Shown: positions 29,174 to 42,600 of the stretch, piece after piece
Numbering within the stretch: the stretch's first letter is position 1
Layout: each line of letters starts with the position of its first letter
DNA from: Yamagishiella unicocca
Taxonomy: Eukaryota > Chlorophyta > Chlorophyceae > Chlamydomonadales > Volvocaceae
Direction: 5' to 3'
Length of the DNA: 64,000 nt
Assembly (NCBI GenBank): GCA_003116995.1
Contig: BDSL01000068.1
Location: 372,001 to 436,000, forward strand
The notes under the pieces: model-generated
What the model was told of the DNA's origin: nothing
The model's input: the letters and a program-made list of their open reading frames with translations, nothing else
Databases searched by the model: none
Translations under genes and position numbers: made by a program

Positions 29174-30543
29174 GTATGTATGGGGCACGAGGGGTGTTTG
29201 GTGCTGAGGTTGGGGAGGTTTGGAGCCACGTGTAAGGTCTCGTGTAAGGTCTCAATTGAGACGGTGCTGAAATACGACGGTGCGTGGGATTGATGTGGGT
29301 CAGAGCTATAATGCTTTGATCGATAAAGCGACGCCCAGCGGTGGTCTCAACCATATATATATATATATATATATGGTACGAGCGGAAATCGGATTGAGAG
29401 TGAAAAGTCTTCCTCAGGGTGAAGGGCCTTTGAAACCAGCTAAGCGGCCGTATTGTGTTGTATTGCGTTACAGGAGTAAGGCCCCGAAGCCCTTCCAATA
29501 AACCAAACCGAGGTCAAAGGGCGCCAAAGCGGCAGTAAGCTGCAGTTGTACATGTTCATCTCTGGACCACGTGGCGGATCCCGCGTTAACCGGACAACGT
29601 CCAGGCAACTGCTATCCGTGCCAATGCGTTTGCACTGAGGAGACGAGTGCGCCTACCCCTTGCATCCTTAATGCATTACCGGATCTCAGCAGCATCACTA
29701 TCCATCGTTCTTGACTCGTGTTCAAGTTGCCATGACACAACGGGTGATCGACACAGCGTGTGCGAACACGACACCAGAACCCGTTGACAGTGGGCAGCAG
29801 AAATGGCAACGACTTCGGAAATGACAGTGCGGCAGGGCCATTATGTACGACGTACCGACAAGTTGTAAGGCCCCGGAGCAGCTGGTATATGCAGGGAAAG
29901 TGCATTCCCACCACCACAAGCATGCCTTTTAAGCGCTAATAGCCACATATGGTAGCGGAGCCGGCACCTGGGTTGCAAGTTGCGTGCGGTGTCGTGACAA
30001 CGTATCTTGTCCCGGCGCGCCTCTTCTTGAATCCTGTGCGTGGCAGCTGCCGCAAGGCGCATCACAGACTCCCATGATAGTTAGTCCCTACTTACCGAGT
30101 TGTCGTAAAGGGTCTCCACGTTTGCGAAAGTGGTGCGTGCCCTGGTGCTTGACGGCGCTTGGTATAAGGCCACAAGTATAAGGCCCGTGGCTAATTGCAA
30201 CACATATCGACCAACCAAAGATATTATACCGGTATTGGACCTTTAATAGTGCGAAGCTCGTATCGTCGGAAGACAGGAAGCCTCACGACGTCGCATCCAG
30301 TTGGCAACGACCCTTTTTGTACGATTAACGGCCTAAGCGCGTAGCCGTTCCTACTAACTTTCGGGGTAGAAGGAAGTGATCAACGCGTATGTAGTAATCT
30401 TCCTGACATGTGAGCCAGATGACGGCATCCTATTGTGCAAGAGAGCAAGTACAAAATTTGACTTTACCTTCCCCTAAGTAATTGGTTCCCAATACGTCTC
30501 ACCGATGCAATAAAACTGGCGGTTACGAAACGTGTGGCGATCT
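29174..30543. other. Intergenic: 3' flank of GH5-like gene, upstream of next gene
   Basis: No gene seen. Candidate TGTAA poly(A) signals lie at 29231, 29243 and 29864; the last gives a 3' UTR of about 690 nt. A palindromic (TA)n run, CCATATATATATATAT...GG, is centred near 29364. Confidence 0.5.
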
Positions 30544-30550
30544 TATATAA
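30544..30550 (+). promoter_or_regulatory. Candidate TATA box
   Basis: TATATAA about 100 bp upstream of the start codon at 30649. Position and AT-rich context fit a core promoter, but no start site is known. Confidence 0.35.
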
Positions 30551-30648
30551 TTATAGCGTGACGCAGTTAGCTTAAACAATATGAACAGCTCCTATGTCGC
30601 CGGGAATGCAGTATAACTCAGGATGCTTATGCAACAATAACCATAACA

Positions 30649-33600
30649 ATGGGAGCACGGAGCCTGGAATTTCGACCGCTCGGCATCATTGCAGCTGTCC
30701 TTCCGTTCCTTATTTTCGCGCTTCTGCTTCCTGCCCGGACGGCGTCGTCTCAGCAGCCTGACCAGATAACGTTTAGCGATTACAGCAGCGACAATGGCGA
30801 TTACTCTACCCCAACCCCAGTTTCCGCGGTGGAAAGCTCGCTTGCCAACTTCACGCGGGGCCTCTTGGAGCAAAAGCTGGGCGTCTTTGGCCAGGGAATG
30901 CGAATAGAGAACGGGCGCTTCGCGTCGCATCGATGTCAGGTGGGTTCGCGAACCCAGGTCCTGCACACCGAACGCATACAGCCCGCTGCCCCGGCCCCCG
31001 CAAAGCGCAGACCGGCCACCTCCTGGCAAACGCAGGTGGTGTACCTGGGTAATCCCGACTGGACCAACCTGAAGCTCGACGTGCGCTTTGTGGACGGCTC
31101 CCTGACGACTTGTCCACCTGGGCAGCAGCCGCGAGCAGTCTTTGCGTACGTGGATGGCTATGAAGTGCCAAAAATCCTCAGCAGCGCCACATTCGCATCC
31201 ACAAAGACGCCATGGGTAGCCGTCATCTCCAAAACCGGCAGCGCGGAGCTCTTCGACACTACGGACGGCGGTGGCAGCAAACCCCCGCCCAGTACGGCAG
31301 CACCTCCGCCCACGCTGCCTTCAGAGCCAGAGCCGCAGGACGGAGGTCAGGTCGCGGAGCAACCCTCGGGCATCCTCGGACGCCTCCGCAGGCGCCTGAT
31401 GCAGCTCAGCATCGGTGGCAGCTTCACTGGAATCAGGCTTTCGAGTGGAAGGTACGACACTGCGGTCGTACACCGCGGTGCTCTTCCTGGGACGCGCAGC
31501 GCGCTGTGCGCACCTCCTCTCCGGCCCGGACTCACCTGCCGCCATCCGGCTCCGTAACCAGCCTGTGGCGCCAGCAAAGACAGGGGCAGCCATCCGCCCT
31601 AGAGTGTGCGCACCTCTTGTGCGGAGTTTTGGGCAAGGATCAATTGGAAAGTCGCGCGAGACCAAAAGGGAGTGGAAAACGTGATAACTAAAATAAATAA
31701 TAGGCAGATAGGCTGCATGTGACGGTTATGAGAGCTGGTGGTGGTGGCGAGAGCTGGCCGGCTCCTTCACGGTCCCACCCATTCTGCAACAACCTTCCAA
31801 CCTACCCCCCACACACACGGCTAGCACCCAGCTGAGTTGTCACACTTACCGACACGCCAGAACCCACCGGCGCTTCCCCTGCAAAAACACACAGGCTCCA
31901 GCACCCACCGGCGCTTCCCTTGCAAAAACACACAGGCACGCCAGCACCCGCCGGCGCTTCCCTTTCAAAAACAAACAGACACGCCAGCGCCCACCGGCGC
32001 TTCCCCTGCTAGTCGGCGTCCTCCACACACACTTGTCCGCACCCGCCATGTGCTCCCGCCTGTGCCCCTCACAGGCAAACCTTCCAGGACGCGTACGCCG
32101 ACCTGCGGGAGAAGGCGGTGGCGACGAAGGCGCTGCTGGACGGCGGCGACAGTGCGGTCCCCGGCCCGGGAGGGCCCCTCACGCTCCCCGTGTTGGTCAG
32201 CGATCGGATCCCAGGCGCGGTCGCTTCACAGAGCAGCTACGAGCAGGGCACGCTGGTGGAGGTCGTCGATGAGCATGGTAGGGCCGGGGGGGTGGGGGGC
32301 AGAGAGGAATCCCCGTGGGGCCGCAGGGGAGATGGCCAGGGATCAATCCCGCGACCCAGGGCAGGAGGCGGGGCGCGCAGCTGACGCGGTCGCCACAGCT
32401 TGTTGTGCCTGTGCGGGAGAGGATGGCGGGGAGTGGCGGGAAATGGGTTTTGCGGCGTACTGCGGCAGCTCCCGACTCGATGAGACCGCGGCGACGATGA
32501 CGGCGACGGCAAGGGATGCGCACAAAAAATGCTCGGCTGGTCTAGCTCGGCTGGTCTAGCTCGGCTGGTCTAGCTCGGCTGGTCTAGCTCGGCTGGTCTA
32601 GCTCGGCTGGTCTAGCTCGGCTGGTCTAGCTCGGCTGGTCTAGCTCGGCTGGTCTAGCTCGGCTGGGGTGGGAGACCGGACTCATGATCGGGGGACGGCT
32701 TAGAGCGGTCGTGAGGCGGCCAGCCAGCCAGCACCTGCTCCGTCATTAGCACCACGCGGCCTCCTGTTGAGTTGCCGGTGTCTTTCCCTACCACTGGTCC
32801 GACGCCTCAGGCGGCGACCCACTCGCCAACTCGAAGGTCCTGTCCGACTTGGCTCGCGTCTACTGGGCGCCGGAAGCGGACTGCCAGCTGGTTATGGGCG
32901 CGGACGGAAGCCACGCGGCGCAGAATGGGGCCGGCGTCGACGAGCAGGACTCCTGTTACGCGACTCAGCTGGTGGTGTACGTGTACAACCCCTGCGTGAA
33001 TGCGACACGTCGCGCGGAGTACACCACGAACTCCAGCACCGGCGACGGAGGCGTACCCACATCGACCCCCACCGCCAACGTTACGGCCAATGACACCCAC
33101 AGCGGGGCGCCGTTTCAGGAGCGGTTGGTCAACATGCTGGAGGCTGAGTTGACCAGGCAGGCCGCCGAGCAGTCGATAAACGAAAGCTTGGGATACGTCC
33201 AGGTCTTGGTGTCGTACACGCCGTACACCAGGTGCGCCGGGCGGCTCTGCAGCCGCTGGGCGGCTTATGGCGATGTGGGTCAGATCATTTGATATCAGAT
33301 ATGGCGATGTGGGTCAGATCATTTGATATCAGATATGGCGATGTGGGTCAGGTCACTTACATGACGCAAACGCCAATGACGCCGTGTTGGCCGCTGCCCG
33401 CAACGCACCAACGCGTGGTTCTCATCGGCTACTTTGCTCGCTCGTTGTCGCCATTTCGCGATGTAGATATACGTGACCCCCTCTTCCCGCCCAATCCTAT
33501 CGACCCTCCCGCCGCAGATGTGTGCGGCCCGGGGTCGACACTCTCTCGGACGTGTCGGTGCAGGTGCGCTGGGAAGGGCCAGGGACCTGGGCTGAGGGCG

Positions 33601-36600
33601 TGGGGGCTGGTCGTCGACCGTGTATGATGCTCAGGGCACCATCTGTATGGTACGGTCTCGAAACAGCCATCGTTGCGTCGTCATCTGCTACGCTGCAGTG
33701 CAGACAAGACAAGAAAGGTCTCCCTCGTGGCTCCCAGTACCGCTCACGTGCAGTGGCTGCTGGCATAAAGAAGGGCTGGCCGTCCTCGGTCGTTGGTCAT
33801 CCTGGATGCACCGTGATTCCACATTGGCGATCTCTGCGCGAAAGCTGCGTCCAGTCGGCACCGCTTGGTGCTCCTCCCCCGCCCTGGAGGACGCAAACCC
33901 TCCCCCTCCCTGGAGGACGCACATGCCTCCCTGGAGGACGCATACCCTCCCCCGCCCTGGAGGGCGCAGACGCGCACCTCTCCCCCTCCCTGGCGAATGC
34001 ATACCGTCCTCCTCAATGCCCGTGTGCCATGCGATCCCGACCGCAGTCCCCTGCCGGCCCCTCACACCGCCCTATCGCTCCTTGCTTCTGCCTCCCCCCC
34101 GTCCCTACCCGCCGCCAATCCGCAGGTGATGCTCTTCTCCGCCCTCATCTTCGGCTGGCTGCTGCTGTTCCTCATGCTGCCCTCCTTCTACCGCCTCTTC
34201 CTGGAGTTCCCCTTCCGGCTGCTGGTGCACGGCGTGCGGTGGGGACCTGGGGGAGGGTGGGGGCTGGGAAGTGGACCCACTCGTGGACACAACGGAGCGG
34301 GGGTCGGGGGTTTCGAGGAAGACCCGTGGATGCCAGAAAACACCGTTTAGAACAGACGGGGGTTGGGAGGGCTGTTTCGGTTGTTTATGGGGCCCTGCTG
34401 CTACGTTCCTGTCGGGGACGGCGTCTGTGCTTTCCCTCAAAGCAGGAACTCCCTCGGTGACCCCCATGTTAAGATGGCCGTGCAGTCGGGTAAACGGGTC
34501 CTTGCAGCAGAGGTCCGGTCGCGCGATCTCCCATCCTGCAACCAAACCAAACCAAACCGACCCTGCCGCAACCGCCGCCACCACCACCGCCACCACCGCC
34601 ACCATCACGGCCACCACCAACAACGCCAACCCCACCAATGCCACCCCATCCTCCTCGCCACGACGCAGCAAATTGCTTGGCAAGGACGACAAGCTGAAGC
34701 CCATGAAGCCGGGGCTGCACTCGCGTAACGCCCGCCGCACGTGGCGCCTGCACCGCCACGTGGAGGCGGTTGTGATGCCGGTGCTGAGGCTGCGGAAGTA
34801 CCTGCTGTACGCGGTCATCACGGTGCACTATTCGGACGGACAGTCCCGCTGGCTGCAGGTGGGTGGAGGGGTGGAGGTGGGTGGGTGGGTGGAGGGGGTG
34901 GGTGGGTGGGTGGTGGGTGCCGCTGTGGAGGCGGTATCGCTTGCATGTCCCCACTTAATGCCCGAGGCAACATGTGTGCCGCCATGCGTACTACCTCCCC
35001 CTCGGCCCCTACATCCACGGGTTTCCCTCGAACCCCTCCCCCGAGGCGGATGATCTTTTACCCCCTCGGCTCCCTCTCGGTCCACGGCTTTCCGCTCCGG
35101 GCCCCCTGCCGGCTAGTTTTCGCTACCCTCCGTCTCCTACGTCGTGTAACCGGGTCTTCTTCCCACTCCCCCGCCCGCCAGTTTTAAACGGGTTTTCTTT
35201 CGTACACGGGTCTTCTCCCCCCCGGCCCCCCCGCGCCCCGCCCGCCAGGTCAGCGTCATCAGCACCGTGTCGCTGTGTATCGCCATGTCCGTGTACGCTC
35301 CAGGAATAGCGCCGCCGCTGTCGCACTTCGTGCCGCCGCTTGCGCTGCAGATCACCCGCACCGGCACCCAGGTGGCGGCCCTGCAGTACTTCTTCGACGT
35401 GAGCGGGGCTGGGGGAGGGTTGGAAGGAAAAGCCGTGTCCCAAAGAAAAACCGCTGGGGGAGGGGGGAGAGTAATGAGAGGAGGAAACCCTAAAGCCGGG
35501 GAGGGGAGGAGGGGAGGGAGGCAACTGGGAGGGATGGACCTGGGGCTGTGGGGCCTCAGTCCCGCGCCTGCTTGTCACATGCCCGCACGCCGTGGCCTTG
35601 CCTCGGAACCCGATCGCCGAAGAACCCCCGTGTCCCCTCCCTCCCCCGTGTCCCCTCCCTTGCCCGCGCGCACTCTTGTCCCGGTGCTCCCCCCCCGCAG
35701 ATCGTGGTCTTCTCTTCCTTCATGGGCACCCTAGGCTACCTGTCCATGCTGGCAAACTACAACTCGCCCACGAACCGGTGGGTGGGATGGGTAGGGGCGC
35801 CGGCTTAATGTGGGTAGGGGCGCTGGGCACCAGTTCGCGTGGGGGTGCTGGGCACCAATTCGTGTGGGGGCGCTGGGCACCAACTTATGCAGCAAATCGC
35901 CTGCCGCTGTGAGCCGGGAAGGCTGGGTAGCCCCGCCAACCCGCAGCCCGCCGCCCGCCGCCACCTCCACCTCCACCCCCCCCATCACGACCACCTCTCC
36001 TGCCCCACCCCCACCTCCCTCGCCCCAGGTACTACCGCGTGCAGTGCGTGCTGTCCGCGTTCTTCATGCTGCTCCAGGACCTGTTGGTGGTGCTGCAGCT
36101 GACCAGCACCCTGGCGCAGTGGGACTACCTGGACCCCGCGTGGCCCTACCTGCCGCTGGTGGTGTTCCAGATCATAAACCTGATGGTGGCGAACGTGCTG
36201 CAGGTGGGCAGCAGGCGGCGGCGGGGCCGGGCGGGCGGGTGGGGCCGTGCCGCCCGCGGAGAACCTACCACTGGGAGGGGGAGGGGAAGTCCGTGAGCGC
36301 GGAGCGGGGGGGGGAGAAGAAGAAGGCTCCAAGGGGGAGCGGTCGGTCGGGGCTGCGCTGATTATAATGGGCAGGACGGAACCATCGCAGAAAGCGAGTG
36401 GCAACGTGCGAGTGACAGGGGGGGTATATGAGAGGGGCGTGAGGAAACGCCGTGGACTAGGCCGTGTATGAGGGGGCGGCGCGGACCGGCGGCCGGTATG
36501 GTGAGGAGGGAAGGAGTGTCTCAGGTCGTTGGGTTTTGCTGGCTGGGGTGTGGTGCGGTGCGCTGTGGATTGGGGTTTCGCGGGTTTGAGCCAGTGCGGC

Positions 36601-39600
36601 GATGGTCATGAATTCAGATCCGATCCACTGCCGTGTCGGATCGCCGGGACGGGGAATACACACCTGCTGTGCCCCCCGCCTCCCGCCCCAGGTGGTGATC
36701 TTCAGCAAACGACACGACCTGCACAACCGCGCCGTGTACGACGCCTACGTGGCCTCCAAGGCGGTCAACACAGCGGCTGGGGCGGAGGCACGGAAGGCGG
36801 AGGCGGACGTGGCAGAGCGTGCATCGCACGAGGGGCGTCCATCCAGCTCCAGCCACGCCAGCACAGCCGAGGAGCGGGACGTCGACGTCGCGGTGGACGG
36901 CGAAAGCAGCCACCACTGGCGGAGCCAACTCCGCGGCCCCGACGGCGGTGGAGGCGGCGGAGGCGGCGGCTACATCAACATCAAACGCCACCGCCAACGG
37001 GCCGCTCAGGAGCAGCACGGGCGGCAGCAGGCCCCCCACCACCACCGCCACCACCACCACGCTGCCCACGCAGCCACGGAGCGTAAGCCCCGAGGCAGAG
37101 CCGACTCCAACGACAACGATGACGACTACGACGACGAGGCTCATTCAGCCCTAGCTCCGGAACCGCCAGCTGGTGCGGGTGCGCAAAGCGCCTCCGAGCC
37201 GCCGCCGGCGCCTCTGGCTCCCGTCCGCGCCGCTCGGCAAGGCAGCCGCCGCCGCACGGCCGCCGCCGAATGGGAGGCGCAGGGCACCGCGGCCGCAGCC
37301 CCGGTCGCGACATCAGCCAGCCCGGGGGCGGCTGGTGGACCCGGGTCGCCCGTGCGCCCGAGGCGGAGGCTTCTGGACGGCGGCCCGGGGCCGCTTGCCG
37401 AGGGCCTGGAGGAGGACAGCGGCGGGGGGAGCGGATCTGAGGACAGCGACTTCGGCTCGAGGCCCGGGGCGCGGCTGCTGGGAGGGCGCGGGGCGGGGAG
37501 GGGGAAGGGCGGCGTGAAGGAGGCAGCCGCGCGGTCGGGTGTGGCACGGAGGTTGCTGTCCGCCTCCCTGGAGCGCAGCGGCGGGGGTGAGGAGGGCACC
37601 CGGCACCTGGGGGCGGTGGAGCTGGTGAGGTACGGCAGCGGTCGCTCCGGGCTGAGGGCCGGGGGCGGCGGGGCGGCCAATGGTGGCGACACCGACGGGC
37701 TGCTGTCCGGCACCGAAACCGAGACGGCTCGGCGGCTCTTCGGCGGCGGGCAGGCGGGGGTGGACGAGCACGCGGGCGTGCCGTACTACAAGCGGCCGTA
37801 CAATGGGCAACGGCTGCATGGGGCAGCGGAGGCGTCGGTGTCGGCCGCGAAGGCGAAGGACGTCAGCGGCAAGGTGAGCAGCAACTACGCAGCCCCCAGG
37901 GGGGTCCCTCGCCACTCAGCCAGGGGTAGAGTATGGATGGTAGGTCCCCTGGGCCGGACTCGTCGCCGTATCCCGCTATCCCGCAAAACCCTAACCCCAG
38001 GCCCTCTACGCTGCATTCCAACAACCCACGTTCGCCGCTCCCCGCAGCCCGGCCGAAGCTCGAGGGAGGGCTCTAGGAGGCCCGCGGCAGGCACCCCGCC
38101 CCCCGCCAGCGGATCCAAACCGTCCTCCCTGGGGCTCAAGGCCCGCATGCCCCTACCCGCCAAACCACCGCAGCGGCGTGCGGCAGCCACCACCACCACC
38201 ACCAGCACTGCGGCGGCCATTGCCGCCGTCAATGGATATGGCAGCGACAGCGACGGCAGCAGCACGGACACGAGCCTGGGCGGCAGTAGCTATATGAGCG
38301 AGGGGCCGGGCGGCTGGCGGGGGGTGCTGCTGCTGCCAGCGGCGATGATGCGCCGAGTGTGGCGGCGACTGCAGGAGGGCCAGGGCTTCAGGTGGCTACC
38401 CGGGGGGGAGTTCGGGGCCAGGGCTCCACATGGCTAGTACCTGTCGGGGGAGTGGTTGGGGTCGGGGCTAGGGCTCCACATGGCTAGTACCTGCGTGTTG
38501 GGTGCGCTGTACGGTGGGAGCGATGATCCTCGAATCATGTTGTGTTGTGCCGTCCCCGTTGCGCTTCACATGCACCGAGCATCTGTCGTACCCGCATAGG
38601 GGCACCAGCACCATTAGCAGTAGCAGCACCATTAGCAGTAGCAGCACAGTAGCAGCACCAGTAGCAGCACCAGCACCCGTAGCAATAGCAGTAGCACCCA
38701 CCTCACACACACTGACCGACCCCCCACCAAACCGCCCAACCCGCCACCATGCAGGTACCCCGCCTGGCTGCTGGCGGCGCTGCTGGTGTCTGCCTACATG
38801 GTGGTCTTCCACTACGCACGGGCGCTGGAGTGGTCCAGCGCTGTGAGCGACTGCCTCATGGACCCGGGCACCTGCGCGACAAACACCCTGGGCAGGTGGG
38901 CGCGCTATATCTTGTATCGTGTCGTGTGTTAAGGTTGCAGTGTGGGTGTGCTGTGGCGGAGCGCTGAGCCTGCCGCGTGTCGCGGGACGTTTTGGGGGGG
39001 GGGAGGAAAGCGTAGAAACGAGTGGAGGGGAGTGGGTTAAGTACCGGCGTGAGAGCAGCGGGACAGCAGCACGCATGATATGGCAAATGGAATCTACAAG
39101 TTCCATTTGCCAGGCGCTGTCCTGTGATATAACATATATATCACAGGAGGCCCGGGAGCCCATGGAGCCCATGGGGAGCCCGCCTGGGTTTGAATATATA
39201 TATGTGTTATATCACAGGACAGCGCCTGGCATCCTCTGATCCCCGCCTGGGTCCCCCCCCCCTCACATACACGGTTCTTTTATTGTAACCCCCCCCCCCA
39301 TACACACGGGTTGCTTTTCACACTCCTCCCGCCGCACCCTATGCCTTCGGCCCCGCCCCCTTCCTCTTATTTAGTACTTCCCGACGGTTCTTTTTTGCAC
39401 CCCCCCTCCAGGTACTTCAAGTTCGTCTCTCGCGTCTTGAGCCAGCAGCAGCAGCAGCAGCTGCGTGACTCCCTGGACCGCCTGGTGGGCACCCGAGATC
39501 ATCTGCTGAGCTACCTGGCCACGGAGATGGGCGTCGGCGGCACCAACGCCACCGCCAACGCCACGCTCTACCAGTTCAACAAGACGGAGCTGATGGAGGA

Positions 39601-42600
39601 ACTGTGGGTGAGAGGGGCCCGGCCAGGCTCAAATAAGGGAGCGCAGTGGTCGAGTGGTCGAGTCTGGGGTGCTGATGCGTGCTAAGTCGACGGCGCAGGG
39701 TTTGGGGGCTGTCTCCTTTGGAAGGTGGCGCAAGTTTGGACGAAGTTAGTTGTTTTAGCGATGCAGGCAGAGAGACACGATAATCAAGGTTATTGGGTCA
39801 GCCGTGTGTCCCCTTCCCCTGGACCACCGCCTTCGTCGTGCTCGGTTTGTCGGCCGTGGATTCGTGGATAATTCTTTACCCCTCCCAACACTACGCTCCT
39901 CCGCTCCGCTCCGCTCCGCTCTGCAGCCGAACATCACCACCAGCATCAACAGCACCGTGGAGAGCATGTCCAGCGCCATTGCGCAGTCGCTGGTGGAGAG
40001 CGGCTTGGGGGACGACAACGAAACGGCCGCGGCGGTCGCCAACATCACCCCGAGTGAGGGCTCAGGGGTTCAACTGGTACCCACTCGGGTTGCTTGGGTT
40101 GCTCGCCCTCGTTGTCCAATGCTGGCCCCCCTTTCTGGCACACTTCCCCCCCAAGCATGCACACGCTACATTTCCCCAGTCGCGTTATCGGGTCTATTAT
40201 TGTAACCCCCCAAGCAAACGGTTTTTATACACCCCCCCAAGCAGTCGGGCAACATGCTCTTTCTTGCAACCCCCCAAGCAGTCAGCAGCTCAGCACATGC
40301 TTGCTTGTTTTAAACGCACCCGCGTTACTCGCCCTTGTTGTTCGCTGCTCGTTGCTGAGCCTTCGCGCCGCCTCTTGGCGATTCCGACCACCCATCTCAC
40401 GGTGGGCCTTACGCGTCCCCGCCCCACCCGCCTACTCGCGCGCCACCGTCAGACATCAGCGCCGTCATCCAGTCCCAACTCAACGACGCATTTAGCAGGT
40501 TGTTAGACCGGGCCAACAGCGCTGGTGTCAGCTCCGGCAGGCAGAAGAAGGCCGCGTTCAGCGCGATCAACTCGACAGTGTTTACGCTGTATGACACCAT
40601 CAACATGACGTCACGCATCATCACGCGCGGGATCCAGATCCAGGACGAGGTGGGCCGCGTGGGTGGCGGGACACAGACATTGGGGGTAGAGAGACTTCGC
40701 GGAGATCAAGGAGAAAGCATTGGGGGAGTTGGTTGGAGTTTCTGAGGAGAACGGTGGGCGTATGAGGTGAAGTGAGCTGAGGTGGTGCAGGCGAGGTGTA
40801 GATGGAAGTTCAGGCACGTGGTAGGGAGGCTGGTACGGCAGCGGCTCCGAAGGACAGGACAGGATATGGTAGCGAGGAGTCCCATGGATGGGCAACTGCG
40901 GTGTGCACCCGGCGGAACCCAGATTGCGAAAGCTGTGCGGTCGGAAGATCGGAAGAAAGACACCGAATCAAGGGTGCTGCTGTTCCTGAGCCGCGTGTTC
41001 CTCTCGTCGTTCACCCTCTCGTCAGGTCCACGACTGGCGGAAGGGACTGACGGAGAGGTTCAAGTGGAGCTCAGTGCTGGGCTTCACGCTGGGGCTGATG
41101 CTGGGGCTGTCCACCCTGGTGCAGGTACGGCAGTAGGTACGATAGTAGGTCGTACAGTCGTAGGCTGGGCGCGGATATGTAGGGCGCGACCGGCTTGACG
41201 GAATCCATCTTATTGCATATGAACCCTGGGACATGGGTTAATGACGTAAGACAAGGAAAATCTCACGGCTCGCACCTTCCCCCCGCGGATTATCCTTAAA
41301 ACCCCCCGCCCGCTCGCCCCCGCTGTGCAGACTGCCATTTCCTTCCGCCGTGCGGTGCGCCAGGCTCGCCGCATGCGCGTCGCTCGGCAGGTCTTCGACC
41401 GCCTCTTCAACCGCAACAACGACATGGCCTCCATCCCTGGAGCCAACCTGCTGATCGGCGGCGAAAGCTCGCTGATCGCCAACCGGGCTCAGAAGACCAG
41501 CGTGTCGCTGGTGGTGTTTTTCTTCGGAGTCCTCATGTCGACAGCTGTCATCCAGCTATACATGGTAGGGCGGGTCGTGTGGGAGAGCCCAGATGTGTCG
41601 GACGGGCTGTCATCCATTAGCCACGACGTGGTGTGAGGATGACGTATGGGCGTCGTAAGGGAGGAAAGGGGGGTGCGTTAGAGGACCTGGGAGCTGGGTT
41701 CATACACCCCTGGGGGCTTACAAATATGCTGTGCAAGCTGGGTGCAGCCCCTCGGTAACCGGTACATGAAGCGCTTTAGTTCGCCGTAGTAGTTTAAAGC
41801 TACGTTAATCGTCGTGGGAGGGGGAGGACAATTATATTAACGAAAAAGAACTCCCCCCTCATCCTCGCTCCCCTGCTGGCGCTGGCGCCGGCGCCGTCCA
41901 CACCAGGTTGGCGTGCTGCTCAGTGTCTTTTTGGCCTTCCTGACCCATCCCTGGACCTGGACGTACCTGATGCCGCGGACCTGGCTCTACCTGGTGGCAA
42001 TCGCAGCGGTGTTTGTGCTGAACAAGGTGCGCAGGGCCCGGTGGGCGCGGGCGGGGGGCGGGCTCTTTAGGGTTTGGGGCCGGCGATGTGGGCGGATGGC
42101 GGCTATCTCTGTGGTGGGGGCGAGGAGCTGGCGGTCAGGCTCTTTTTTTGCTTGCTGATGGCCTTCCCTCTCTCCGGCTTTCTTGCTGATGACCCTCCCT
42201 CTCTCCGGCTTGCTGCCTGATGACCCTCCCTCTCTCCGGCTTGCTGCCTGATGACCCTCCCTCTCTCTGGCTTGCTGCCTGATGACCCTCCCTCTCTCCG
42301 GCTTGCTGCCTGATGACCCTCCCTCTCTCCGGCTTGCTGCCTGATGACCCTCCCTCTCTCCGGCTTGCTGCCTGATGGCCCTTCCACTCTCCGGCTTGCT
42401 GCCTGATGACCCTCCCTCTCTCCGGCTTGCTGGTTGATGACCCTCCCCCTCTCCGGCTTGCTGCTTGATGACCCTCCCTCTCTCCGGCTTGCTGCTTGAT
42501 GACCCTCCCTCTCTCCGGCTTGCTGCCTGATGGCCCTCCCTCTCTCCGGCTTGCTGCCTGATGACCCTCCCTCTCTCCGGCTTGCTGCCTGATGACCCTT

